NCBI GenBank assembly: GCA_025062075.1
Contig: JANXBA010000052.1
Coordinates: 1-58,668 of the forward strand
Length of the DNA: 58,668 bases
DNA from: Aquificaceae bacterium
GTDB taxonomy: Bacteria; Aquificota; Aquificia; Aquificales; Aquificaceae
Direction: 5' to 3'
Shown here: positions 8,714 through 19,414 of the stretch, piece after piece
Layout of the letters: each line of letters starts with the position of its first letter
Numbering within the stretch: position 1 is the first letter of the stretch
The notes under the pieces: model-generated
Seen by the model: only the letters and a program-made list of their open reading frames with translations
The model's database searches: none
Told to the model about the DNA's origin: nothing
Translations under genes and position numbers: made by a program

Positions 8714-9163
8714 TCATATATTATAATAGCCCGTGGAACCAAAACCCCTCTCCGCCCGCCCTGTGGTGCTGAGCTCCTCCACCTCCTCCAACTCTACTCT
8801 CACCACCTGACAGACTACCAGCTGGGCTATTCTGTCCCCGCGCCTTACTAAAAAGTCTTCCTGACCAAGGTTTACGAGAATTACCTTGACCTCCCCTCGG
8901 TAGTCCGCGTCCACGGTGCCGGGGGAGTTAAGCAAGGTCACGCCGTGCCTGAGGGCAAGACCGCTTCTCGGTCTGACCTGCGCCTCAAAGCCGGGCGGGA
9001 GCTCCACCGCTATGCCCGTGGGGACTAAGGCTCTACCTAAGGGCTTTATAAGCAGGGGCTCTTCCACCGCCGCCAGCAGGTCCATGCCCGACGCGTGCTC
9101 CGTGGCGTAAAAAGGCAGGGGCAAGTCCCGTGCGTGGGGAAGCCTTTTTACCTTTATGCGCAT
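8714..9163 (-). CDS. dut: dUTP diphosphatase
   Basis: This 149-residue trimeric-type dUTPase hydrolyses dUTP to dUMP and pyrophosphate, keeping uracil out of DNA and supplying dTMP synthesis. All five family motifs are present: [41 protein letters not shown] and the C-terminal phosphate-closing arm [11 protein letters not shown]. Length is standard. The ATG at 9163 is preceded by TAAAAT (9178-9173) rather than a Shine-Dalgarno site. It sits between mlaE and the antiporter in the minus-strand run. Confidence 0.96.
   Translation of the reverse strand: MRIKVKRLPHARDLPLPFYATEHASGMDLLAAVEEPLLIKPLGRALVPTGIAVELPPGFEAQVRPRSGLALRHGVTLLNSPGTVDADYRGEVKVILVNLGQEDFLVRRGDRIAQLVVCQVVRVELEEVEELSTTGRAERGFGSTGYYNI
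8720..8725 (-). promoter_or_regulatory. -10 element for the antiporter gene
   Basis: An exact minus-strand TATAAT lies inside the last codons of dut and ends 10 nt before the antiporter ATG. It suggests an internal promoter in the run, with an extremely short leader. Confidence 0.5.
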
Positions 9164-9172
9164 GGCCAGAGT

Positions 9173-9178
9173 ATTTTA
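9173..9178 (-). promoter_or_regulatory. -10-like element for dut
   Basis: TAAAAT overlaps the mlaE stop codon and ends 9 nt before the dut ATG. It is a 5-of-6 match; the case rests on the same layout at other genes. Confidence 0.35.
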
Positions 9179-9913
9179 GAATATAACCGCAGTGAGGAAG
9201 TAGTCGGACACGAGCACCAGCATGGAGGAGGTCACCACGCTGTTTGTGGTGGCCCTACCTACGCCCTCCGTGCCCCCCTGCGTGTAGTACCCAAAGTAAC
9301 AGCTGACCGCAGAGACTATAAACCCGAAGAAAACCGCCTTGTAAAGGCCTCCTACAAAGTCGTAGAGCTCCACGAGGTCTCGCATCTTCTCCCAGAAGAG
9401 GTACTCGTTGACCTCAAAGAGCTTGACCGCCACAAACCACCCGCCGAAGATACCCGAAAGGTCCGCAATCACCACCAACATGGGCACGCCCACTATGCCC
9501 GCAAAGAGTCTGGGACTCACCAAGTAGCTGACCGAGTTTATGCCCATCACCTCGAGGGCATCTATCTGCTCCGTGATTCTCATGGTGCCTATCTGGGCGG
9601 TCATGGCAGAGCCCACACGTGCCACTACCATGAGGGAGGCCAGCACCGGCCCCAGCTCCCTGCCCATGGAGAGGGCAACCACCGCACCTATCAAAAACTC
9701 CGCGTTGAACCTCTGAAAGACGCTGTAGGTCTGCAGGGCGATGACCCCACCAGAGAAGGTGGAGGTAATCACCACCACCGGAATGGTTTCGGAGGCAAGG
9801 TAAGCAAGCTGTTTTACAAAGTGGGCCACTCGTGGGGGTTTCCTGAACATGTAGTAAAGCCCCCAGAGGGTAAGAAGGGTAGCCCTGCCCACCTCCTCAA
9901 TAATCTTTGACAT
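9176..9913 (-). CDS. mlaE: MlaE-family ABC transporter permease
   Basis: This 245-residue inner-membrane protein has about five to six hydrophobic segments and belongs to the MlaE/YrbE permease family, which moves phospholipids or other lipids between the inner and outer membrane. Characteristic stretches are GGVIALQTYSVFQRF, GRELGPVLASLMVVARVGSA, IGTMRITEQIDALEVMGI and the C-terminal GTEGVGRATTNSVVTSSMLV. Its start overlaps the end of aroC by 17 bp, so it is read as part of the same operon. The partner ATPase (MlaF) and substrate-binding protein (MlaD) are not in the window. The protein matches the family in length. Confidence 0.93.
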   Translation of the reverse strand: MSKIIEEVGRATLLTLWGLYYMFRKPPRVAHFVKQLAYLASETIPVVVITSTFSGGVIALQTYSVFQRFNAEFLIGAVVALSMGRELGPVLASLMVVARVGSAMTAQIGTMRITEQIDALEVMGINSVSYLVSPRLFAGIVGVPMLVVIADLSGIFGGWFVAVKLFEVNEYLFWEKMRDLVELYDFVGGLYKAVFFGFIVSAVSCYFGYYTQGGTEGVGRATTNSVVTSSMLVLVSDYFLTAVIF

Positions 9914-11057
9914 GCTCCATGTACCTCTCGAAACGCTCTTTTATCTCCTCCATAAAGTCCCCTCCTAACTTCTCCAAAAGGGCGTCCGCCAGCACGAGGG
10001 CGAGCATGGCCTCCCCCACCACCGAGGCCGCAGGAACTGCTACCACGTCGCTTCTCTCCTTGCCCGCCCTTACCTCTTCTCTTGTTTTTATGTCCACACT
10101 TTTAAGAGCCTTAGTAAGAGTAGGTATGGGCTTCATGGCACAGCGCACCACCAAGGGCATACCATTGGTGATACCTCCCTCTGTGCCACCCAGCCGGTTG
10201 GTGTGGCGAAAGTAGCCCTCCTCGGACCTGCCTATCTCGTCGTGGACCTCTGAGCCGAACATACTCGCCAGCTGGAAGCCTCCCCCTATCTCCACACCCT
10301 TTATAGCCTGTATGCTCATCATGGCTTGGGCTATTCTCCCGTCTATGCGCCTGTCCCACTGGATGTGACTACCAAGACCCGGTGGCACTCCCAGCGCAAA
10401 AACCTCAAACACGCCCCCCAAACTTTCACCTTCCTCCCGTGCCCTGTCTATGAGCTCTTTAAACTGCTCGTCCTTGGAAGGGTCTGGAAAGCGCACCTCC
10501 GAGAGCTCCGCCAGCTGGTGTCTTCTGAGAAGGTCCGGCTCTTCCACCGGCGGTGTCAGCTTGCCTATGCTTACCACGTAGCTTCCTATCTTTATGCCAA
10601 ACTCCTCCAAGAGGCGTTTGCATACCGCTCCCGCGGCCACGCGGGCGACTGTCTCCCTGGCGGAGGCTCTCTCCAACACGTTGCGTAGGTCTCTCTGGTT
10701 GTACTTTATGCCACCTGCCAAGTCCGCATGGCCCGGCCTTGGCCTTGTGAAAGGGACAACCTTCTCGGAGGGCTCTCCTTCGCACGCCATCTTCTCCTGC
10801 CAGTTTTCCCAGTCCTTGTTCCAAACGGCCATGGCGATAGGGCTTCCCAGCGTCTTCCCAAAGCGAAGACCCGAGAGAAACTCCACCCTGTCGCTCTCTA
10901 TCTTCATCCTGCCCCCCCTTCCGTAGCCCTTTTGCCTTCGCTGGAGCTCTGCGTTTATGTGTTCCGAGGAGAGCTCTAAGTTAGCCGGGATGCCCTCAAG
11001 TATGCACAGAAGGCCCCTTCCGTGGGACTCGCCAGCGGTCAGAAACCTTATTGGCAT
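9897..11057 (-). CDS. aroC: Chorismate synthase
   Basis: AroC converts EPSP to chorismate, the last shikimate step, using reduced FMN. The 386-residue protein carries the N-terminal signature FLTAGESHGRGLLCILEGIP, the RRQKGYGRGGRMKIE stretch, RPRPGHADLAGGIKY, ERASARETVARVAAGAV and GGTEGGITNGMPLVVR, so the FMN and phosphate-binding arginines and histidines are present. Length is normal. The ATG shares one base with the rpmB stop (TGATG), so translation is probably coupled to ribosomal protein L28. The 3' end overlaps mlaE by 17 bp. Confidence 0.97.
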   Translation of the reverse strand: MPIRFLTAGESHGRGLLCILEGIPANLELSSEHINAELQRRQKGYGRGGRMKIESDRVEFLSGLRFGKTLGSPIAMAVWNKDWENWQEKMACEGEPSEKVVPFTRPRPGHADLAGGIKYNQRDLRNVLERASARETVARVAAGAVCKRLLEEFGIKIGSYVVSIGKLTPPVEEPDLLRRHQLAELSEVRFPDPSKDEQFKELIDRAREEGESLGGVFEVFALGVPPGLGSHIQWDRRIDGRIAQAMMSIQAIKGVEIGGGFQLASMFGSEVHDEIGRSEEGYFRHTNRLGGTEGGITNGMPLVVRCAMKPIPTLTKALKSVDIKTREEVRAGKERSDVVAVPAASVVGEAMLALVLADALLEKLGGDFMEEIKERFERYMEHVKDY

Positions 11058-11257
11058 CAGTCCGCAGTGGCTACCTTAACCACCTTGCCCGCCTTCAGAC
11101 ACTTGGTGCACACATAGACCCTCCTCACGGAGCCGTCGGGCATCTTCACCCTTACCCTCTGCAGGTTGGGCTTGAAGGTCCTTGAGTTTTGCTCTGCAGA
11201 GAAGGTAACGCTCTTTCCGAACTTGGTCGCTTTTCCGCACACAAAGCACCTTGCCAT
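11057..11257 (-). CDS. rpmB: 50S ribosomal protein L28
   Basis: The 66-residue product reads MARCFVCGKATKFGKSV at the N-terminus and ends shortly after RVYVCTKCLKAGK. It carries two CxxC pairs (Cys4/Cys7 and about Cys50/Cys53) that form the zinc-binding type of L28. The start at 11257 is set by a strong AGGAGG site just upstream; the longer frame that runs back to 11518 lies inside leuC and is not used. It sits 29 bp after leuC and its stop overlaps the aroC start. Confidence 0.95.
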   Translation of the reverse strand: MARCFVCGKATKFGKSVTFSAEQNSRTFKPNLQRVRVKMPDGSVRRVYVCTKCLKAGKVVKVATAD

Positions 11258-11286
11258 ACTCCAACCTCCTGCTTGCGAAGGGTAAA

Positions 11287-12570
11287 TTATACTACGCTGA
11301 CTGCCCTTTTGCCGACCACCTCCTCTGGGTGGGCAATCCTGCCGAGCACCGCACTGGCGGCGACCACCGCAGGGCTTGCAAGGTAGGCCTCGCTCTTTGG
11401 ATGTCCCATCCTGCCGGGGAAGTTCCTGTTGGAGGTGGAAATACAGCGCTCTCCCTCCGCCAAAATGCCCATGTGTCCTCCGAGGCAGGGACCGCAGGTG
11501 GAGACGGACACGGAGCACCCCGCCTCTAAAAACACGTCAATGAGCCCCTCTTTTAGAGCCTGCATGTAAACCTGCTTGGAGGCGGGTATGACTATGCACC
11601 TCACGTAAGGATGGACCTTCCTGCCCCTGAGTATGCTCGCTGCGATGCGCAGGTCCTCCAACCTACCGTTGGTGCAGGAACCTATAAAGGCTTGGTCTAC
11701 GCTTATGTGGGTGGACTCGGAGACGGGGTGCACATTGGAAGGCAGGTAGGGCCAGGCCACCAGAGGTTCTATCTTTCCTGCGTCCCACTCGTAGACCACT
11801 TCGTACCGGGCATCCGGGTCGCTCCGATAGACCTTCCAGGGCTTTTTGGCCCTCTGGGATACGTACTCTAAGGTTTTCTCGTCAGGGGCTATGATACCGC
11901 TTTTACCTCCTGCCTCTATGGCCATGTTGGTTATGGTGAGCCTTTGTTCTACTGAGAGGTTCCTTATGGCCTCCCCGTCAAACTCCATGGCCTTGTAGAG
12001 AGCTCCGTCCACCCCTATGTGCCCTATGGTGTGCAGGATGAGGTCCTTTCCAGAGACCCAAGGCTGGAGCTTGCCGTAGAAAACGAACTTCATTGTGGGC
12101 GGGACTTTGAGCCAGGTCTCGCCGGTGGCCATGGCGTAGGCTATGTCCGTAGAACCCATGCCGGTGGCAAAGGCTCCTATGCCTCCGTAGGTGCAGGTGT
12201 GGGAGTCCGCACCCACCACTAAGTCACCTGGCACCACTATGCCCTGCTCGGGCAGTATGGTGTGCTCTATGCCTTCACCCTCTTGGAAGAACCACTTTAC
12301 GTTGTGCCTCCTGGCGAAGTCTCTCACCACCTTTGCCTGCTCTGCGGACTTTATGTCCTTGGCGGGGACAAAGTGGGAGAGCACGAGGGCTATCTTCTCC
12401 GGGTCAAAGACTTTGTCTATGCCGTGTTTTTCCAAGGTTTTTATGGCCAAGGGGGCGGTCACGTCGTTGGCCATGACCAGGTCCACCTTTACGGTGATGA
12501 GCTCGCCAGGGTGGACCTCCTTTTTGCCTGCGTGGTCCGCCAGTATCTTCTCCGTTATAGTCATGCCCAT
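11287..12570 (-). CDS. leuC: 3-isopropylmalate dehydratase large subunit
   Basis: This 427-residue aconitase-family protein isomerises 2-isopropylmalate to 3-isopropylmalate in leucine synthesis; closely related homoaconitase is the main alternative. It is the shorter, archaeal/thermophile-type LeuC. The 4Fe-4S ligands are visible in IGSCTNGRLEDL and STCGPCLGGHMG, and VVGADSHTCTYGGIGAFATG is the substrate-binding stretch. A GGAGGT site six bases upstream supports the first ATG at 12570 rather than the second ATG two codons later. The small subunit leuD is not in this window. The gene follows ftsH by 20 bp. Confidence 0.93.
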   Translation of the reverse strand: MGMTITEKILADHAGKKEVHPGELITVKVDLVMANDVTAPLAIKTLEKHGIDKVFDPEKIALVLSHFVPAKDIKSAEQAKVVRDFARRHNVKWFFQEGEGIEHTILPEQGIVVPGDLVVGADSHTCTYGGIGAFATGMGSTDIAYAMATGETWLKVPPTMKFVFYGKLQPWVSGKDLILHTIGHIGVDGALYKAMEFDGEAIRNLSVEQRLTITNMAIEAGGKSGIIAPDEKTLEYVSQRAKKPWKVYRSDPDARYEVVYEWDAGKIEPLVAWPYLPSNVHPVSESTHISVDQAFIGSCTNGRLEDLRIAASILRGRKVHPYVRCIVIPASKQVYMQALKEGLIDVFLEAGCSVSVSTCGPCLGGHMGILAEGERCISTSNRNFPGRMGHPKSEAYLASPAVVAASAVLGRIAHPEEVVGKRAVSVV

Positions 12571-12590
12571 GCCTTTACCTCCACAGGTTT

Positions 12591-14456
12591 TTATTGGACT
12601 TTTTCCAGCTTTTTCTCTTTCTTAAACTCCTCCTTCTTGCACTCGTTTCTGACCTCCACGCCGTGGAGCTTGAGTATCTCCACCACCTCCTCGCAGGACA
12701 TGGTCTCCTTCTCCAGAAGTCTCTTCACGACCGCCCTTATGGCTTCGCTGTGCTCTAACACTATGCTTTTGGTGTCCTCGTAGGCTCTGGTCAGTATCTC
12801 CCTTACCTCCTCGTCTATCTCCCTTCTGAGCTCCTCGCTTATGTCCACGGAGGTGGTCATGCCTCCCAGGAAGGGGTTTACCGTTCTCCTTACCGCGATA
12901 GGACCCACCCGGTCACTCATCCCCCACATGGAGACCATGCGGTAGGCAAGCTCGGTAGCCCTCTGCAGGTCGTTCTCCGCACCGGTGGTTATGCCCTCCT
13001 TTCCGTAGAAGACCTCCTCGGCGGCACGCCCTCCTAAGAGGGAGAGTATCCTGCTGTAGAGGTCCTGCCTGTCGTACATGTGCTTGTCGTCTATGGGTAG
13101 CTGTTGGGTGACCCCAAGGGCCATGCCTCTGGGTATGATGGAGACCTTGTGCAGTGGGTCAGAGCCTGGCACCATGAGGCTCATGATGGCGTGGCCCATC
13201 TCGTGGTAGGCGATTTTCTCCTTCTCCTTCGGCGATATGACCATACCCTTTCTTTCCAGGCCCATGGTAATCCTGTCTATGGCCTCCTCTATGTCCTCCA
13301 TCTCTATGGCCTCCTTGCCTTTGCGCGCCGCCAGAAGTGCGGACTCGTTCATCACATTTTCCAAGTCCGCACCCGTAAAGCCGGGTGTTGCCCTTGCCAC
13401 TATCTCCAGGTCCACGTTGGGAGAGAGCTTTTTGTCCTTGGCGTGGACTCTGAGAATTTCAAACCTTCCCCTTACGTCCGGTCTCGGTATGTATATCTGA
13501 CGGTCAAACCTGCCCGGTCTGAGAAGGGCTGGGTCCAGTATGTCCGGTCTGTTGGTGGCGGCAATTACTATGATGCCCTCCGAGGTGTCAAAGCCGTCCA
13601 TCTCCACGAGGAGTTGGTTGAGGGTTTGCTCCCTCTCGTCGTGACCACCGCCTAAGTTCAGGGCTCCTCTGGAGCGACCTACCGCGTCTATCTCGTCTAT
13701 GAAGATGATGCAGGGGGCGTGCTTTTTGGCGGTGTCAAAGAGGTCTCTGACCCGCGCCGCACCTACGCCGACGAACATCTCCACAAAGTCAGAGCCCGAG
13801 ACGGATATGAAGGGCACGTGGGCCTCCCCCGCTATGGCCTTGGCCAGCAGGGTTTTGCCTACGCCGGGCTCCCCATAAAGGAGCACCCCCTTAGGGGGTC
13901 TGCCACCGAGCCTCTGAAACTTGACCGGGTCCTTGAGGTACTCGATTATCTCCTTTACTTCCTCTTTTACCTCCTCCATGCCTGCCACGTTGCTTAGGGT
14001 AACTTTGGGCTTTTCGTCGATGTACACCTTTGCCCTGCTTTTGCCAAAGCTAAAGGCCCTGGAGGTTGGGTTTCCTCCACCGCTTACCTGCCTCATCATG
14101 TATATCCATATGCCGATAAACAGCAGTATGGGAAGCCAGGAGACCAGAAAGGGCACGAGCCAGCTGTTTTCTTGAACCGCCACCTCTACCTTTACTCCCT
14201 TCTCTATGAGCTTGTTAACTACGTCCGAGCCGGGGGGGATGCCCGTCTCTATCTTCTGACCTTCCGTGGTGGTTCCCACAATAAGGTTGTCCTTGACCTT
14301 GACCTCCTTGAGCTTGCCCTGCTCAGCAAGCTCAAGCACGGTGTTTATGGGAGTTCTTACGGAGGAGTTCTTTTTGCCGTTCTCAAAGAGGTTGAAGGCA
14401 AGGACCATAAAACCCAGTAGCAGTATCCATATGGAGAGGTTTTTCACCCATTGCAT
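12591..14456 (-). CDS. ftsH: ATP-dependent membrane zinc metalloprotease FtsH
   Basis: This 621-residue protein degrades misfolded membrane proteins and regulatory targets such as LpxC in many bacteria. Two N-terminal membrane segments (about residues 5-22 and 106-124) flank a periplasmic domain. The AAA module carries Walker A GEPGVGKT near residue 193, Walker [13 protein letters not shown], and the second region of homology [19 protein letters not shown]. The protease zinc site is HEMGH near residue 416. The ATG at 14456 has a GGAGG site seven bases upstream. lpxC, a classical FtsH substrate in enterobacteria, is about 3.4 kb away in another transcript; whether this FtsH controls it is unknown. 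Confidence 0.97.
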   Translation of the reverse strand: MQWVKNLSIWILLLGFMVLAFNLFENGKKNSSVRTPINTVLELAEQGKLKEVKVKDNLIVGTTTEGQKIETGIPPGSDVVNKLIEKGVKVEVAVQENSWLVPFLVSWLPILLFIGIWIYMMRQVSGGGNPTSRAFSFGKSRAKVYIDEKPKVTLSNVAGMEEVKEEVKEIIEYLKDPVKFQRLGGRPPKGVLLYGEPGVGKTLLAKAIAGEAHVPFISVSGSDFVEMFVGVGAARVRDLFDTAKKHAPCIIFIDEIDAVGRSRGALNLGGGHDEREQTLNQLLVEMDGFDTSEGIIVIAATNRPDILDPALLRPGRFDRQIYIPRPDVRGRFEILRVHAKDKKLSPNVDLEIVARATPGFTGADLENVMNESALLAARKGKEAIEMEDIEEAIDRITMGLERKGMVISPKEKEKIAYHEMGHAIMSLMVPGSDPLHKVSIIPRGMALGVTQQLPIDDKHMYDRQDLYSRILSLLGGRAAEEVFYGKEGITTGAENDLQRATELAYRMVSMWGMSDRVGPIAVRRTVNPFLGGMTTSVDISEELRREIDEEVREILTRAYEDTKSIVLEHSEAIRAVVKRLLEKETMSCEEVVEILKLHGVEVRNECKKEEFKKEKKLEKVQ

Positions 14457-14489
14457 TATGCTACCTCCACGCTTGAAGTTTAAAAATAA

Positions 14490-15383
14490 TCATGCCCCAA
14501 GGCTTTTCAAGTGAGAACCCTTTTCTACGCTATTTATGGTGCTTTCTATCGGTTTTAAACCTCTTGGTCCATAAAGGTGATAGAGAACTCTTCTCTGTAG
14601 AGCTCTGGGGAGTTTCAGAAAAGCCCTTCTGTCAAGTTGCCCCTGCGTGAAAGTCTGCCGTAGTGCCTCCTCCGTGAGCCTCTTGAGCAGGCTTTCCTCT
14701 TCCCAGAGTATTTCCCTGAGCCTTAGGAAGCTCTCCTCCAGCTTAGGGTTTATTTTTTTGAGCTCAGGAACGACTCTGTGTCTTATGAGGTTGCGGGCAA
14801 ACCTAAAGTCCTGATTGGTAGAGTCCTCCACCCACTCTTCGCCTCTCGCCTTTACAAAGCTTTCAATCTCCTCTCTGCGGGCGTAGTAGAGAGGTCTTAC
14901 TACTTTGCCTTGCCTCTCCTCAAAGCCCAAGAGCCCCTCTCTGCCCGCACCCCTAACCAGCCACAAAAGCACAGTCTCTACTAAGTCGTTAAGGTGGTGG
15001 GCGGTGGCTATGAAGTCAAAGCCTTCTTGGCTTCTTACCCTCTCCAGGGCTCTGTATCTGAGCTCCCGGGCTACCGCTTCCAAGTTGGGAGTTTGAGGGT
15101 CTATGTGAAGCCTCTCCACGAAGAGTCTGAGTCCCTTCCTTCTGGCAAAGTCCTGGCAGAAGAGCTCGTCTCTCAGAGCTTCTTCCCCTCTCAGGCCGTG
15201 GTTTATGTGAAGGAGCGCCAAGTCCTGTATAAGGAGAAAGTTTTTCAGCTCTATCAGGGACAGGACGAGGGCCACCGAGTCCACGCCCCCGGAGAAGGCC
15301 ACCAAAACCTTGGAGTGGGGTGGCAGGAGCTTTTTACTTCTTTGAAGGCTTACCACCTTTCTTAGGAGCGGGTGATATCTCAT
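14490..15383 (-). CDS. tilS: tRNA(Ile)-lysidine synthase
   Basis: TilS ligates lysine to cytidine 34 of the minor tRNA-Ile so that it reads AUA, which matters in a genome with abundant ATA codons. The PP-loop ATP-binding motif SGGVDS occupies residues 31-36, and family stretches LHINHGLRGEEA, ATAHHLNDLVET and EDSTNQDFRFARNLIRH are present. At 297 residues it is the short form, lacking most of the C-terminal domains of the E. coli enzyme. The ATG overlaps the stop of the upstream gene (ATGA at 15383-15380). Confidence 0.94.
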   Translation of the reverse strand: MRYHPLLRKVVSLQRSKKLLPPHSKVLVAFSGGVDSVALVLSLIELKNFLLIQDLALLHINHGLRGEEALRDELFCQDFARRKGLRLFVERLHIDPQTPNLEAVARELRYRALERVRSQEGFDFIATAHHLNDLVETVLLWLVRGAGREGLLGFEERQGKVVRPLYYARREEIESFVKARGEEWVEDSTNQDFRFARNLIRHRVVPELKKINPKLEESFLRLREILWEEESLLKRLTEEALRQTFTQGQLDRRAFLKLPRALQRRVLYHLYGPRGLKPIESTINSVEKGSHLKSLGA

Positions 15384-15982
15384 TCCCTCAGCCTTTTCTT
15401 TACCTCCTCGTAGAAGGGGTGGGGGACGCCTACGGCGTGAAACTTCTCCAAGAGCTCCAGGGCCTTTTCTTTCTCTCCCTTTTTTTCCAGAAGGTAGACC
15501 ATGAGCTCGTAGGAGTTCAGCTGGGGCAGTCTTCCGCCGTTTTTCTCTTGGAGCTTTTCCCTGTAGTCCTCAAAGAGCTCCAGGTCCATGAGGGCGTACT
15601 TTTCCATCTTTTCAAAGTCTTTCAGCTTCTGGGAGAGCATGAGAAGGTCGTTGAGAATAAGGTGCTTCTCGTAGGGGTCTTGGGCAAGCTCTAAGGCTCT
15701 GTGGTAGAGCCACTCCGCATCTTCGTACTTTCCGTCCAGAAGGGCGGTCTGGGCCAAGGTGCCCAAAAGGGTCGCCGGCGTGTAGCCGGGGTTTTGCACC
15801 TGGCCACTGTCAAAGTGTTTTGCCCTAAAGGGAAAGCGCAGGTCTTTTATGCTCTTGAGAGAAAAGTAGTACTTTACCCTTTTTTGGTCTTTGGGGTCTA
15901 AAGCCTCGTACCACTCCCAAAGGTTTAGAGCTCTCAGCACGCCTCCCCTTTCACGAAATATCCGGAAGACCTTACCAATCAT
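15380..15982 (-). CDS. Helical-repeat (TPR-like) protein of unknown function
   Basis: I do not recognise this 200-residue protein. After an N-terminal segment ([19 protein letters not shown]) the second half looks like two or three TPR-like helical pairs ([40 protein letters not shown]). There is no signal peptide or membrane segment. Two starts are possible: GTG at 15997, with a 26-bp overlap with panD, or ATG at 15982, with an 11-bp overlap; I prefer the ATG. It is coupled at its 3' end to tilS by an ATGA overlap. Its place between panD and tilS gives no clear functional hint. Confidence 0.72.
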   Translation of the reverse strand: MIGKVFRIFRERGGVLRALNLWEWYEALDPKDQKRVKYYFSLKSIKDLRFPFRAKHFDSGQVQNPGYTPATLLGTLAQTALLDGKYEDAEWLYHRALELAQDPYEKHLILNDLLMLSQKLKDFEKMEKYALMDLELFEDYREKLQEKNGGRLPQLNSYELMVYLLEKKGEKEKALELLEKFHAVGVPHPFYEEVKKRLRE

Positions 15983-16370
15983 AGGTGCTACCCACACCCT
16001 CTATGAGCATCTCCCTGCGTACTTCCCTTATCTGGTTGTTTTCGTCCACGTAAACCAAGTAGGGCCTGTAGTTCTGGAGCTCTTCCTCCACATAAAGGGC
16101 GTAGGAGGCAACTATGAGAAGGTCGCCCACCGCACCCAGTCGGGCGGCAGCGCCGTTGAGTCTCACCTCTCCCGAGCGACTGGGGGCAGGTATCACGTAG
16201 GTGGAGAAGCGGGCACCGTTGCTGACGTTGTAGACCTCCACCTTTTCAAAGGGCAAAAGGCGGGCTGAGTTCATAAGAGCGGTGTCCAAGGAGAGGCTTC
16301 CCTCGTAGTGGAGCTCCGCACCGGTTACTTTCACTCGATGAATCTTGGACTTTAGCATGGCTCTGAGCAT
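15972..16370 (-). CDS. panD: Aspartate 1-decarboxylase precursor
   Basis: PanD makes beta-alanine from aspartate for pantothenate and CoA. The 132-residue proenzyme begins [20 protein letters not shown] and cleaves itself at Gly24-Ser25 (HYEGS) to create the pyruvoyl cofactor. [13 protein letters not shown] and [15 protein letters not shown] are the other conserved stretches, and the length and first residues align with E. coli PanD, which fixes the start at 16370. It is the first gene of the long minus-strand run. TATATT lies 7 nt before its ATG. Confidence 0.96.
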   Translation of the reverse strand: MLRAMLKSKIHRVKVTGAELHYEGSLSLDTALMNSARLLPFEKVEVYNVSNGARFSTYVIPAPSRSGEVRLNGAAARLGAVGDLLIVASYALYVEEELQNYRPYLVYVDENNQIREVRREMLIEGVGSTYDW

Positions 16371-16377
16371 GCTTTCA

Positions 16378-16383
16378 AATATA
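16378..16383 (-). promoter_or_regulatory. -10 element for panD
   Basis: TATATT (5 of 6) ends 7 nt before the panD ATG and could drive the whole panD-to-queA run from a nearly leaderless start. Confidence 0.45.
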
Positions 16384-16414
16384 GCTTAACCCTTGCGAGC
16401 TTCAACATGTGTGA

Positions 16415-16420
16415 GATAAT
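16415..16420 (+). promoter_or_regulatory. -10 element for the NfnA-like gene
   Basis: GATAAT (5 of 6) is followed by six bases and the ATG at 16427, without a Shine-Dalgarno site. Confidence 0.4.
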
Positions 16421-16426
16421 CTTGGC

Positions 16427-18683
<2,257 letters not shown>

Positions 18684-18704
18684 GCCCTTAAAGATATGCA
18701 AACT

Positions 18705-19397
18705 TCATGCCAAGGTCTTCAGGAGGGCTATTAAACTCTCAAGGGTGGGCTTTTCAGGCTTGAGGCAGGGCAGGTCCAGCAACTGACGGAGGACACTCTC
18801 CGTAGTCTTTCCAAGGCACAGAAGCCTCTTCTGAGCGAGAAGGCTTTGGGCGGTCTGCCTTTGCAAGTTTGCCAAAAGCCCCTTCACCGCAGAGGGACTG
18901 GCAAAGACCACCACCTGAGCCTGCGAGAGCTTCTCTTTTATCTCCTCCTCCTCGTAGAGCTTGGCTCTTACCGTGTAAACCTCCAAGGGATAAACCTCAA
19001 GGCCGAGGCTTTTCAAACCTTCTAAGACCTCCTCCCTGCCTACCGCGGAACGAGGCAGAAGCACCCTTCCCTTAAGACCTCTGAAGAGCTCAAGGAGTTC
19101 CTGACCGTAATATTCTTCCGGCATTGCCCAGACTTGGTAGCCAAAGGCCCGCACCTCCCTTGCGGTCTTTTCGCCCACCACCACTATCTTTTCCTCCCCG
19201 AGCTGACACTTAGAAAGAAATAGCCTGACCGCCCTGGGGCTTAAAAATACCACGTAGTCAAACTCTATTTTTGGCACCTCAAAGGGCAGGGGCACCTCCT
19301 CAAGAAGGGGGAGCTCCACCACCTGAAAGCCCTCCCTCTCTAAAGCCACTTTGTCCTTTTGCACGTCCTCGGGGCTTCTGGTCAGGGCCACTTTCAT
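18705..19397 (-). CDS. hemD: Uroporphyrinogen-III synthase
   Basis: HemD closes hydroxymethylbilane with inversion of ring D to give uroporphyrinogen III. The sequence is poorly conserved across the family, but the 230 residues show the two-lobe pattern. Supporting stretches are VALTRSPEDVQKDKVALEREG at the start (quoted in part by position 2-22), FDYVVFLSPRAVRLF, VVVGEKTAREVRAFGYQV, LLPRSAVGREEVLEGL, VVVFASPSAVKGLL and LCLGKTTESVLRQL. The C-terminal serine-containing FASPSAV loop is diagnostic. It is divergent from dnaG across only 17 bp, and is followed by lpxC. hemH lies 9 kb away in another unit. Confidence 0.88.
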   Translation of the reverse strand: MKVALTRSPEDVQKDKVALEREGFQVVELPLLEEVPLPFEVPKIEFDYVVFLSPRAVRLFLSKCQLGEEKIVVVGEKTAREVRAFGYQVWAMPEEYYGQELLELFRGLKGRVLLPRSAVGREEVLEGLKSLGLEVYPLEVYTVRAKLYEEEEIKEKLSQAQVVVFASPSAVKGLLANLQRQTAQSLLAQKRLLCLGKTTESVLRQLLDLPCLKPEKPTLESLIALLKTLA

Positions 19398-19399
19398 AG

Positions 19400-19407
19400 A
19401 TTATAAT
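19400..19407. promoter_or_regulatory. Palindromic bidirectional -10 (hemD/dnaG)
   Basis: ATTATAAT is its own reverse complement and contains TATAAT on both strands. It fills half of the 17-bp gap between the two ATGs. For dnaG the hexamer (19402-19407) ends 7 nt before the ATG. For hemD the equivalent hexamer ends only 2 nt before the ATG, so a neighbouring TAAATT (19411-19406) may serve instead. Confidence 0.45.
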
Positions 19408-19414
19408 TTACCCT

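Noticed and set aside
9095-9910. Long plus-strand open frame (271 codons) antisense to dut and mlaE
   Set aside because: The translation is His/Lys/Gly-rich with no family pattern, has no promoter or ribosome site, and lies entirely opposite well-conserved genes; it follows from the codon bias of those genes.
11258-11518. Long upstream extension of the rpmB frame
   Set aside because: It lies inside leuC; L28 is 60-80 residues and the AGGAGG site fixes the start at 11257.
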